Source of the DNA: an uncultured Alphaproteobacteria bacterium | GTDB taxonomy: Bacteria; Pseudomonadota; Alphaproteobacteria; Rs-D84 | Length of the DNA: 64,000 nucleotides | Direction of reading: 5' to 3' | Assembly: GCA_944389495.1 (NCBI GenBank) | Contig: CALXMN010000004.1 | Location: 50,830-114,829, forward strand | In this document: one piece after another, positions 54,232 through 61,009 of the stretch | How the letters are laid out: each line of letters begins with the position of its first letter | Position numbering within the stretch: the first letter of the stretch is position 1 | Program-made: the position numbers and the translations under genes | The notes under the pieces: generated by a model | The model's input: only the letters and a program-made list of their open reading frames with translations | What the model was told of the DNA's origin: nothing | Database searches by the model: none

Positions 54232-54371
54232 CAAAAAAATAATGCCGAAAAAAATCGGCCCTTTGGATTCGTGTTTTACGGATTAAATTTTATCCGATTT
54301 TCTGGGGTTCGTCAATAACAAAATGTGCCGAATCCAAAGGGCCCTTTGGATTCGGCATTTTGTTTTTAAGT
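54232..54371 (+). repeat. Long-stem leader element, copy 2, with alternative hairpins
   Basis: The 5' box AAATAATGCCGAAAA (about 54238) is followed by GGCCCTTTGGATTCG (54257-54271), whose perfect 15-base complement lies at 54329-54343. A third copy of the sequence, CCCTTTGGATTCGG (54342-54355), lets the right arm instead form an adjacent palindrome (GCCGAATCCAAAGG/CCTTTGGATTCGGC) followed by ATTTTGTTTTT, a terminator-like structure. The two pairings exclude each other. The inner segment (GATTTTC...TTCGTCAA) is shared with copy 1 while the stem sequence differs. Confidence 0.7.
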
Positions 54372-54388
54372 TGGGAAAGGGGATTGCA

Positions 54389-54829
54389 ATGCGTTTTTTT
54401 CGATTCGTTTGTATGTTTGTGTGTTGCGGTGTCTTGATGATGCCGGCATACGGTTTTGATGGATGTGTGGCACTTAGTACTTCGTCAAGTTGTTCGTTTG
54501 GATCGGGCAGTGGTTTGGATTGGTCGGGCTCGTGCACAACAATGGGCGTTTCAACATCGCTGCGTGGGGTTGCGGTTTGTGCCGCAACGCCGGGATCTTG
54601 GGGCGATACGTCCGATGGACTAAGCCTTAGTAGAAGATTGGATGACAATGTTTATTGTTGGTGTAAATTGATTATTCCGGCGGTTTCAAAGTGGGTTGTC
54701 CTTGGGTACGGTGACGGTAGGCGTTCGTACAGCGAATGTGCGATGAATTGTGCGGCCTCGTGTGCAGGGAATTTAAGAACGGTTCCCAGTTTGCGTAATA
54801 CCTTGTTGGGAAATATTATTTCGGATTAA
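54389..54829 (+). CDS. Secreted Cys-rich 'CWC-PAVS' protein (locus 2, gene 1)
   Basis: 146 residues from ATG 54389 (GGGAAAGGGGA upstream; the longer frame starts inside the leader palindrome). Signal peptide MRFFRFVCMFVCCGVLMMPAYG. Contains YCWCKLIIPAVSKWVVLG and 'YSECAMNCAASCAGN', matching the locus 1 proteins. First gene of the second three-gene cluster. Function unknown. Confidence 0.7.
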   Translation: MRFFRFVCMFVCCGVLMMPAYGFDGCVALSTSSSCSFGSGSGLDWSGSCTTMGVSTSLRGVAVCAATPGSWGDTSDGLSLSRRLDDNVYCWCKLIIPAVSKWVVLGYGDGRRSYSECAMNCAASCAGNLRTVPSLRNTLLGNIISD

Positions 54830-54847
54830 CACTGTGTGGGGGAAAAT

Positions 54848-55312
54848 ATGAAAAGAACATTATCTGTGATGGTAATTTTGTGTTGTTTGGCGTGTCCGGG
54901 TGTGGGATATGCACTTACCAAATGTGTCCAGTTGGGAACCGGAACAAGTTGTGATCAACCGGATTTGGGGTCGTTGCAATATAGTGTTGATTGGGGAACG
55001 TCGTGCCATAATTCCAATAATGGTAATGGCCGCATATCTATTTCGGGTATTGGCGCCTGTTCTTCATCGTCGGGATCGTTTGGGACAAGATTAAGTAGAA
55101 TATCCACCGGATATACAGCATCTGATACAGATCCGACGTCAACGGATGATAACAAATATTGTTGGTGCAGAATCCTGGAACCCGCCGTGTCGTATTGGAT
55201 GTATGTTGCGAATTTTTCAACGGCATCACGCTGTCATTCCGATTGTGCTGTGGCGTGTGGTGAATCGATTGGGGGAACGTCGACCATAGGTTTGTATGGT
55301 GATTTTTATTAA
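54848..55312 (+). CDS. Secreted Cys-rich 'CWC-PAVS' protein (locus 2, gene 2)
   Basis: 154 residues from ATG 54848 (TGGGGGAAAAT upstream). Signal peptide MKRTLSVMVILCCLACPGVGYA. Motif YCWCRILEPAVSYWMYVA and C-terminal 'CHSDCAVACGESIGG'. Also has 'CVQLGTGTSCDQPD' at the mature start, similar to gene 1 of this locus (CVALSTSSSC). Function unknown. Confidence 0.7.
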   Translation: MKRTLSVMVILCCLACPGVGYALTKCVQLGTGTSCDQPDLGSLQYSVDWGTSCHNSNNGNGRISISGIGACSSSSGSFGTRLSRISTGYTASDTDPTSTDDNKYCWCRILEPAVSYWMYVANFSTASRCHSDCAVACGESIGGTSTIGLYGDFY

Positions 55313-55333
55313 TAATAAAACGGGGGTATAAAA

Positions 55334-55621
55334 ATGAAAAAAATAATTCTTTTGGTTGCAATGATGGTGCCGTATGCCGCGTTGGGTGTGGAACCGTCAA
55401 AGGTGTGCCCGTCCGGATTCGTTGTCGTTCAAGAAGATGCGATGACAATTACAACGTATGCGTCGCCATCGTGTCCATCGGGGTATACATCTGTGGGAAG
55501 TGTGTCCACTTGTTTATTGTCGGCACCGGTGCCCAGTTCGTGTATAATGTTTGCAGGAAGAGGGCCATGGACAGATGATTATGGATCGTATATATTTGTG
55601 GAACCGTGTCTGTTAAGGTAA
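55334..55621 (+). CDS. Small secreted Cys protein (locus 2, gene 3)
   Basis: 95 residues. Signal peptide MKKIILLVAMMVPYAALG, then 'CPSGFVVVQED', a second CPSG ('SPSCPSGYTSVGS'), 'STCLLSAPVPSSCIMFAG' and 'VEPCLLR'. Counterpart of 7012-7290. CGGGGG precedes the ATG. Ends at a bidirectional terminator. Confidence 0.65.
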   Translation: MKKIILLVAMMVPYAALGVEPSKVCPSGFVVVQEDAMTITTYASPSCPSGYTSVGSVSTCLLSAPVPSSCIMFAGRGPWTDDYGSYIFVEPCLLR

Positions 55622-55622
55622 A

Positions 55623-55651
55623 AAAATTCCCGCCACGGCGGGAATTTTTTT
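55623..55651. terminator. Bidirectional Rho-independent terminator
   Basis: AAAAATTCCCGCC AC GGCGGGAATTTTT between the Cys-rich locus and the convergent barrel protein. Confidence 0.9.
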
Positions 55652-56765
55652 AAAAGATATATTTTAAATTAAATCCACCACCCCAACCAGTGCGGCCACC
55701 GTCGCGACGATGTATGTTTAATGCGACATTAAATCTGTCGATGGATTTTTCTATGCCCAGGCCATATTCGGCATAATCACGTGTATCCAAATCTTCGTAC
55801 TTTATGCCGTTTACAAATACGTCGCCCGTGTTGCCCATCATAAATGCGTACTTAAAGTTTATGGATCCAAACCAGCCCTTGCCAATATGTTTGATGGCAC
55901 GGATTTCGGGTGCAATCTCGAACATATTTTGGTTTTGGTTTGCAACTGTGTCGCCCGACATAGACATATAATTTGATGCGCCAATCCACGTATAGCCGGC
56001 ATAAACCCCCGGTTGAATTGTGAATGTATCATCCAAAGCAATATTGTATGTCGCGTTCAATGCAACACCCGCCCACATATTGGCAAATTCATCTGTGCCG
56101 TATTCGTTTTCTGCATTATTGTACAGTGCGCCGGCATTTGCCGCCAATGACAGGTTAAATTGTTGTATGTTATACCCGGTGTACAGACCAATGTATCCAC
56201 CGGATTCGTTCATATTGATGAAATTATTTTCCTGGGTGCCGCCGACATAGCCACCAAAGATTCCCCATTCTGATATGCCGATGCCACGCTGTGCTTCGCC
56301 CCCGGCCAAGCCGAACATTATTAAATCTGTATCCGAATCCAATTCGTCATAGCCCTTGAACTTTACATCGTCGTTAAAGTGTTGCCAGGTTAACCATACG
56401 CTGTTTATTACAGGACGGGGATCGTGATATTCGGGGGCCATTGTGTCGCCACCATTGCGTCCCGTGGTTGTGACGTTGCCTTCGTCACCATATTCGCCAT
56501 ACAGGCGTGGCCATCCGTACATAGGTGTTGTGCCATATAAATATTTTGATGTGTCTTCTTGGGCAACCAAATGGGCACGTCCACCCAATGCCGCGGCGGC
56601 GGTACCCTCGAACGTTTGCATTGCGTTGGTCATAATAGAATGCTGGAACGTGGCAATGTTGTTGGCGGCAAATTTGTTCGCATAAATATGCGAACCGGCG
56701 GCCGTGGCCGCGCCATTCGCCATTAATATGAATGTGCATATTGATAATAGTGATATTTTTCTCAT
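55650..56765 (-). CDS. Autotransporter-type outer-membrane beta-barrel protein
   Basis: 371 residues with a signal peptide (MRKISLLSICTFILMANGAATA). After an about 90-residue N-terminal segment the sequence alternates polar and aromatic residues in barrel strands ('SVWLTWQHFNDDVKFKGYDELDSD', 'GGYIGLYTGYNIQQFNLSLAANAGALYNN', 'QPGVYAGYTWIGASNYMS') and ends '...GGGFNLKYIF' with a terminal Phe. It is a stand-alone barrel or a very short autotransporter. AGAGAG before the ATG. Confidence 0.82.
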   Translation of the reverse strand: MRKISLLSICTFILMANGAATAAGSHIYANKFAANNIATFQHSIMTNAMQTFEGTAAAALGGRAHLVAQEDTSKYLYGTTPMYGWPRLYGEYGDEGNVTTTGRNGGDTMAPEYHDPRPVINSVWLTWQHFNDDVKFKGYDELDSDTDLIMFGLAGGEAQRGIGISEWGIFGGYVGGTQENNFINMNESGGYIGLYTGYNIQQFNLSLAANAGALYNNAENEYGTDEFANMWAGVALNATYNIALDDTFTIQPGVYAGYTWIGASNYMSMSGDTVANQNQNMFEIAPEIRAIKHIGKGWFGSINFKYAFMMGNTGDVFVNGIKYEDLDTRDYAEYGLGIEKSIDRFNVALNIHRRDGGRTGWGGGFNLKYIF

Positions 56766-56902
56766 CTCTCTTGTTTCCCCCGGATTATTTATATTTCTTG
56801 TATATTATATCATACTTTTGCGCGTTTTAAAAATAAAAAGCAAAAAAGTCATATCCAGATTTTTGGTTGAGAATGTGCACTTTTTTTATTAAAATGCCGC
56901 TT

Positions 56903-57457
56903 ATGAAAGAAAATATAAATTTGGATAAACCAATTGTTATGGTCGGATTAATGGGCGCCGGAAAAACCAGCGTCGGACGTGCGTTGGCGCGACGACTTGG
57001 GATTCCGTTTGTGGATTCTGATAAAGAAATCGAGGCCGCTGCCGGTTGCAGTGTTGTTGATATTTTTTCTTTGTATGGCGAGGCCGAATTTCGTCGTGCA
57101 GAACAGCGCGTTGTTGAACGGTTGTTCGATACGCCACCGGCGCGCAAGGTCATTTCCACAGGCGAGGGGGCTTTTATTACCCCGGCGGTGCGCGAAATGG
57201 TGTTACGGCGGGCACTGTCGGTTTGGCTTAGGGCGGATTTGGATTTGCTGGTCAAACGTACGAATTTTCGCAATACTCGGCCACAGTTATTACATACCGA
57301 CAGCCGTAAAATCTTGGCGCAATTAATAGACGAACGATATGATATATATGCCACGGCCGATATAACCGTGGAAACACGGGATGAAAGTTTGCGTAAAACA
57401 CTGGATAAAGTGGTTGATGCAATAAAAAAATATGTAAACGAAAATGGGGAAAAATAA
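56903..57457 (+). CDS. aroK: Shikimate kinase
   Basis: 184 residues from ATG 56903; ATGs at 56894 and 56867 are alternatives, none with a clear RBS. 'KPIVMVGLMGAGKTSVGRALARRLGIPFVDSDKEIEAAAGCSVVDIFSLYGEAEFRRAEQRVVERL' contains the P-loop and the shikimate-binding Asp/Arg/Glu positions; 'VISTGEGAFI' is the GGG-like site (GEG here instead of the usual GGG), and 'NTRPQLL' matches the lid 'RPLL' region. It phosphorylates shikimate at the 3-OH. mscL starts two bases after its stop. No aroB is next to it. Confidence 0.9.
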   Translation: MKENINLDKPIVMVGLMGAGKTSVGRALARRLGIPFVDSDKEIEAAAGCSVVDIFSLYGEAEFRRAEQRVVERLFDTPPARKVISTGEGAFITPAVREMVLRRALSVWLRADLDLLVKRTNFRNTRPQLLHTDSRKILAQLIDERYDIYATADITVETRDESLRKTLDKVVDAIKKYVNENGEK

Positions 57458-57459
57458 AA

Positions 57460-58050
57460 ATGGCAAAAAAGAAATTTTTCAGTGAATTCAGAACGTTCTT
57501 GGAACGTGGCAGCGCAATCGATATGGCCGTTGGTATCATCGTCGGCAGTGTGATGACCACAATGGTAAATTCTTTGGTCAAAGACGTCATTATGCCACCG
57601 ATTGGAATGCTGGTGGGGGATATTGATTTTTCTCAATTTTTTATCGTTTTGTCGGGCGGTGAACCTGGGGCCCACTATAATACCGTGGCCGAGGCCCAGG
57701 CCGCAGGCGCCGCAACAATGAATATCGGGGTGTTTTTAAATACAGTGGTCAGTTTCTTTATTACTATGTTTGCGGTATTTATGCTGGTGCGTATAATGAA
57801 CAAAGTGCGTGCCAAAAAGGCCGTTACAACACGTGTGTGTCCGTACTGTAAATCAACCATTGATGCCCGGGCAACCAAGTGCCCCAATTGTTGTTCCAAG
57901 GTGGTGCCCGAAGAAATTGTTCCCGCCCAGGCCAGTGAACTTGAGGTGCATTTAAAGAAAATATCGGAAATCGCCGGGGCCCAGGTGGCCAAAATCGCAA
58001 AAAATTCGGTTGATACATTGGTCGGCGGGGCAAAACGCGGTAAAAAATAA
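57460..58050 (+). CDS. mscL: Large-conductance mechanosensitive channel with C-terminal zinc ribbon
   Basis: 196 residues. MscL core: 'EFRTFLERGSAIDMAVGIIVGSVMTTMVNSLVKDVIMPPIGMLVGDIDFSQFFIVL' (TM1 and pore) and 'GVFLNTVVSFFITMFAVFMLVRIMNKV' (TM2). After TM2 comes a zinc ribbon, CPYCKSTIDARATKCPNC, and a further about 60-residue helical tail, so it is longer than the 136-residue E. coli protein. The channel releases osmolytes on hypo-osmotic shock. Confidence 0.93.
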   Translation: MAKKKFFSEFRTFLERGSAIDMAVGIIVGSVMTTMVNSLVKDVIMPPIGMLVGDIDFSQFFIVLSGGEPGAHYNTVAEAQAAGAATMNIGVFLNTVVSFFITMFAVFMLVRIMNKVRAKKAVTTRVCPYCKSTIDARATKCPNCCSKVVPEEIVPAQASELEVHLKKISEIAGAQVAKIAKNSVDTLVGGAKRGKK

Positions 58051-58093
58051 TGATTTTTTGATGTGAAAAGTATTAAATTTTTTAATCCGATAA

Positions 58094-58774
58094 ATGATTG
58101 ATTTTTGTGTAAAAAAACGGGGCAAAGCCCCCGTTTTTTGTGCCGAAAATAAACGAAGATTTTTTGCATTTTGTCTGGGGTGCGGATTAATGATTGGGGT
58201 GGGGGTTAATGCGTTCGCCGCGTTTGATCGTGTTTGTAGTGATGGTATAGAGTGCCCAACAGTGGTAACGGATGTACGGTATTTCCCAGTGCCAAGTGAT
58301 TGCCGAATGTATTATGAATGTGATAATGGAAAATTGTATGCGTATGCGTGTTCGGATGGAATGTATTGGAATCCTGAGTTGAATTATTGTGATTGGGAAT
58401 GGAATGTAACTTTTGATTTTTGCGATCTGCAAAACGAACCGTTTTTTGTTTTTGTATTCTGGATATATTTTATCGGGATTTTCGTGATTGTGTCAACCAT
58501 AAAAATGCCGAATCTAATGGTTGTATTTTTCATATTTCCCCCATTTATACCGATTTGCGGCCCCGTGATGGGTGTTATGATGGCACATAAAAACAATGGT
58601 GGGGCAGAAATGACGGCGGCGGCGTTTGTTTCGCACACGGCCCGGGAACTGTGGTGTCGGGGGCGGGGCGGTGTGTTTGTGCTTTTTGGTGTGGTTGGGG
58701 CGTTTTTTGTGGCCCCGTGTGTTGTTGTGTGCGATTTATTTTTATGTTTTGGCGAATCTTGGGACATTGTGTGA
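58094..58774 (+). CDS. Exported/membrane protein with chitin-binding type-2 (peritrophin-A-like) domain
   Basis: 226 residues. A long signal-like N-terminus (KRRFFAFCLGCGLMIGVGVNAFA) precedes 'RVCSDGIECPTVVTDVRYFPVPSDCRMYYECDNGKLYAYACSDGMYWNPELNYCDWEWNVTFDFC', here quoted by its key spacing: Cys, Cys-x-x-YYxC, aromatic, C-x-x-G-x-x-(W/F)-(N)-x(6)-CDW-x-x-(N)V-x(4)-C. That is the CBM14 six-Cys pattern of invertebrate peritrophins. Two hydrophobic segments follow. The mscL terminator lies inside the first 15 codons, so the true start is uncertain. Rare in bacteria; host-chitin contact is speculative. Confidence 0.6.
   Translation: MIDFCVKKRGKAPVFCAENKRRFFAFCLGCGLMIGVGVNAFAAFDRVCSDGIECPTVVTDVRYFPVPSDCRMYYECDNGKLYAYACSDGMYWNPELNYCDWEWNVTFDFCDLQNEPFFVFVFWIYFIGIFVIVSTIKMPNLMVVFFIFPPFIPICGPVMGVMMAHKNNGGAEMTAAAFVSHTARELWCRGRGGVFVLFGVVGAFFVAPCVVVCDLFLCFGESWDIV
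58115..58141 (+). terminator. Rho-independent terminator of aroK-mscL
   Basis: AAAACGGGGC aaa GCCCCCGTTTTTT lies within the first codons of the next open frame. Confidence 0.75.
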
Positions 58775-58778
58775 TACC

Positions 58779-58803
58779 GGAAACATTTAAATGTTTTTTT
58801 TGT
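58779..58803 (+). terminator. Probable terminator
   Basis: AAACATTTAAATGTTT followed by five T residues. The stretch 58804-58986 contains no recognised gene. Confidence 0.6.
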
Positions 58804-58986
58804 GTGCAGAAAATGTGGCGCAGATAATTTTTACCACAATTTAAAATGTTTGAAATATTTATTGTGCTTGTGTGTGTGGCGGATTTTTTGTAATGAACTG
58901 TTTTTATTTGGAAAAAACAATTCTTCGCCCAGGCCGTCGGGGGGATTTTATCGCCTTTATAAAGCCGCCAGGGCATCGATACCACA

Positions 58987-59014
58987 AAGGCGCATAATGT
59001 ATATTATGTATAGT
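58987..59014 (+). other. dif site (XerC/XerD recombination site), left prophage junction
   Basis: GCGCATAATGTATATTATGT at 58990-59009 is, from memory, identical over 20 bases to the core of E. coli dif (XerC arm, 6-bp central region TGTATA, XerD arm). The XerD side continues ATAGT. The prophage begins here: everything to the right up to 63890 is phage. Being the site nearest consensus, its XerC arm is taken as the chromosomal half. Confidence 0.85.
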
Positions 59015-59033
59015 TATGCGAATAAAACGACAA

Positions 59034-59061
59034 ACATATACATAATTTACTCTTATACAAT
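59034..59061 (-). other. Inverted dif-like site inside the left prophage end
   Basis: Reading the minus strand: TTGTATAA, seven bases, then TTATGTATATG. The XerD-like arm is strong, the XerC-like arm weak. It faces the left dif with about 20 bases between. Confidence 0.45.
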
Positions 59062-59089
59062 TTGTCTACGACGGGTTAAACCAAACTCT

Positions 59090-59200
59090 TTAACTACGCC
59101 ATGCAGACCGAATAACTCGAACTGATATCCATAACGCAATTAAAAACAATATAAACTTTAATAAACCAACACCTATAAAAGATAACCAATAAATAATCAT
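59090..59200 (-). CDS. 36-residue single-TM phage protein, lysis candidate
   Basis: ATG at 59200 overlaps the VP2 stop (ATGA). MIIYWLSFIGVGLLKFILFL then IALWISVRVIRSAWRS: one hydrophobic helix with a basic C-terminal end. It is last in the phage operon, adjoining the left junction. The size and topology suit a small membrane-acting lysis protein, which is otherwise not seen in this phage; that role is a guess. Confidence 0.5.
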   Translation of the reverse strand: MIIYWLSFIGVGLLKFILFLIALWISVRVIRSAWRS

Positions 59201-59961
59201 TTTTTTCCCTTGCTTGGTAACCAACCTTGTAATTCATCCGCAGCAGCAAAACCAACTTCTGTAGGACTAATATATAATTCATCAAGATTTGTTATATGTC
59301 GACCTGTTGACTGATAATACATATCATCAATTAACATCTGCAACTGTCTTGAACGAACTCGTCCAGTAAACGGATTTATCTGACCACTAGCAAAAGCAGT
59401 AGCCAAAGCAGAACGATACCCCGCATTATCAGTATCATTTTCAGTCACATCTTGATTAACCATCAAACGAGGGCGCCCTTGCAAATCATATGCAACATCA
59501 TATAACATTTTACGACCATCAGGTTTTATACCAACGGTCTCTGGTTCATTGCCTATAATACCAGGCTGAGTCATAGATAATAACTTCGTACGCTGTATTT
59601 CATTTTCTATACGCTTGGCTTCCAAATCCAAAGCTCTACCCTCTTTTTCATCCTCTGCCTTGGAACGAAAAGCGTCGCGAATTGCACGACCTAAACCAGC
59701 AATACCGCGACCGCCTGAATTATTACCTTGCGCTGAAATAGTAGGACTTACATTAGCACTTACACCAAGTGCTGCCAATGGATTTATACCGGCTTTTAAT
59801 GCATCCTGAACACGATACTGGGTCGCGTTCTTCTGAAAATCCATCTGCTCATTAAATTGACGAACTGATTCACCAAATTGTTTATTTTCCTGATGATTGC
59901 CCATTAATCCACCAATTAATGACGCTGCACCAGATATTAAATCGCCAAAAGGAAAAGACAT
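59197..59961 (-). CDS. Microvirus VP2 (pilot / DNA injection protein)
   Basis: 254 residues. N-terminal Gly-rich hydrophobic segment (LISGAASLIGGLMGNH), a coiled segment 'NKQFGESVRQFNEQMDFQKNATQYRVQDALKAGINPLAALG', the AGINPLAALG stretch being a hallmark of microvirus VP2 proteins, and a Glu/Lys helical middle. In known relatives this protein forms or supports the DNA-ejection tube. Start ATG overlaps the stop of the upstream gene (TAATG). Confidence 0.9.
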   Translation of the reverse strand: MSFPFGDLISGAASLIGGLMGNHQENKQFGESVRQFNEQMDFQKNATQYRVQDALKAGINPLAALGVSANVSPTISAQGNNSGGRGIAGLGRAIRDAFRSKAEDEKEGRALDLEAKRIENEIQRTKLLSMTQPGIIGNEPETVGIKPDGRKMLYDVAYDLQGRPRLMVNQDVTENDTDNAGYRSALATAFASGQINPFTGRVRSRQLQMLIDDMYYQSTGRHITNLDELYISPTEVGFAAADELQGWLPSKGKK

Positions 59962-60410
59962 TATTTACACCTCACTATTAGTTCGGGTTGTCTTGGCTTT
60001 TTCTGACCACCTTTGCCGGCTTTATGCGTAGCAAACATAACTTCTCGACGCTCTCTACGCTCACGACATACAGGGTGGTCATGTGGTAAATCTACTTGAA
60101 GTTTACCATAGTCACCAACAGAAATCAACCCTATTTTGTTATCTTGGACGACCAACCTATCGGCACGGCGTATCGTCGGTAAACGCCGATAACCATAAGG
60201 AAGGATGTTACGCCGTAACCGAACGGTTATTGGTCTTGGTTCAATCCTTTCCGTTCGTATTTTATCGCGGAGTTTAAGGATTGATTGCACTGGACGTAAC
60301 CGCAAGCCCCGCTCCAACGATGGAGCGAGAACGAGCCTCGTCGTTCGGGTTGCGGGCGTCACTATAGCATTGACGCGATTTTGTCTTCGTTTCCGTCTTA
60401 GTAAACTCAT
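59961..60410 (-). CDS. Arg-rich microvirus protein, unassigned
   Basis: 149 residues from ATG 60410 (AGGA upstream; an ATG 12 codons earlier lacks an RBS). Very basic: 'SLLRRKRRQNRVNAIV', 'PITVRLRRNILPYGYRRLP', 'CRERRERREVMFATHKAGKGG'. It could be a DNA-condensing or non-structural protein of this phage group; it does not match VP1-VP4. Placed between VP3-like and VP2 genes. Confidence 0.65.
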   Translation of the reverse strand: MSLLRRKRRQNRVNAIVTPATRTTRLVLAPSLERGLRLRPVQSILKLRDKIRTERIEPRPITVRLRRNILPYGYRRLPTIRRADRLVVQDNKIGLISVGDYGKLQVDLPHDHPVCRERRERREVMFATHKAGKGGQKKPRQPELIVRCK

Positions 60411-60473
60411 AGTCAAAATCCTGTCATTGCGGACATACATAGACAAGATACTATATGTATGTCCGCTTTATGA

Positions 60474-60998
60474 TTAATTTTCGCCGCCTTCGGCGTCGCT
60501 CGGAATGCCGGAAGGCGCCGTTGGCGCCGCTCCGCCGGACTCATCGTCCGAAACTGCGCTACCGGCATCATTTGCAGCAACGCGTTGCGTTGACATTTCC
60601 GGCTTTGCCGGCTCAGCAACAACAGGTTCACCAAATGAATCCAAGTCTTCGCCTTCATTGACGAAACTATCATCCAACTGATCTTTTTCTTCTATAAAAT
60701 CATTATGACCATATTCGTCAATAACTGATTGCATAATCGCACGATTGGTGCGAACTGCAAGAGCTAAACGGTCAAAACGAGCGATTTTTTCGCGTATGGA
60801 TTCTGGTTTCTGTAAATTGGCTACAAGTGGGCCACGGACGTGAACTTCGTTTCCAAGTGCATTTAAATACACTTTATGAAGATTTTTATTTTGCTCTTCT
60901 TTCTTAACCAAAGCAGAAACCATCTGCTCGGCAGATTTTAAACCTGCTGCTTTTTGATGTGAAACAGCAAATTCATATTGCTTTTGTGTTAATGCCAT
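60474..60998 (-). CDS. Microvirus VP3-like protein (internal scaffolding candidate)
   Basis: 174 residues. Helical N-terminal two thirds ('EQMVSALVKKEEQNKNLHKVYLNALG', 'REKIARFDRLALAVRTNRAIMQSVIDEYG') and an acidic, Pro/Ala/Ser-rich disordered C-terminus (DDSFVNEGEDLDSFGEP..., GIPSDAEGGEN). Position after VP1 and composition fit a VP3 scaffold. AGGAGGAAG before the ATG. The last 25 codons are oddly GC-rich with self-complementary GGCGCC repeats. Confidence 0.7.
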   Translation of the reverse strand: MALTQKQYEFAVSHQKAAGLKSAEQMVSALVKKEEQNKNLHKVYLNALGNEVHVRGPLVANLQKPESIREKIARFDRLALAVRTNRAIMQSVIDEYGHNDFIEEKDQLDDSFVNEGEDLDSFGEPVVAEPAKPEMSTQRVAANDAGSAVSDDESGGAAPTAPSGIPSDAEGGEN

Positions 60999-61009
60999 AT
61001 CTTCCTCCT

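Noticed and set aside
55038..55448. 136-residue antisense frame over the second Cys-rich locus
   Set aside because: No RBS or signal; the opposite strand carries two clear signal peptides with RBSs.
58802..59125. 107-residue plus-strand open frame across the left dif site
   Set aside because: It crosses the phage-chromosome junction, has no RBS and low-complexity Ile/Tyr ending; not a gene.
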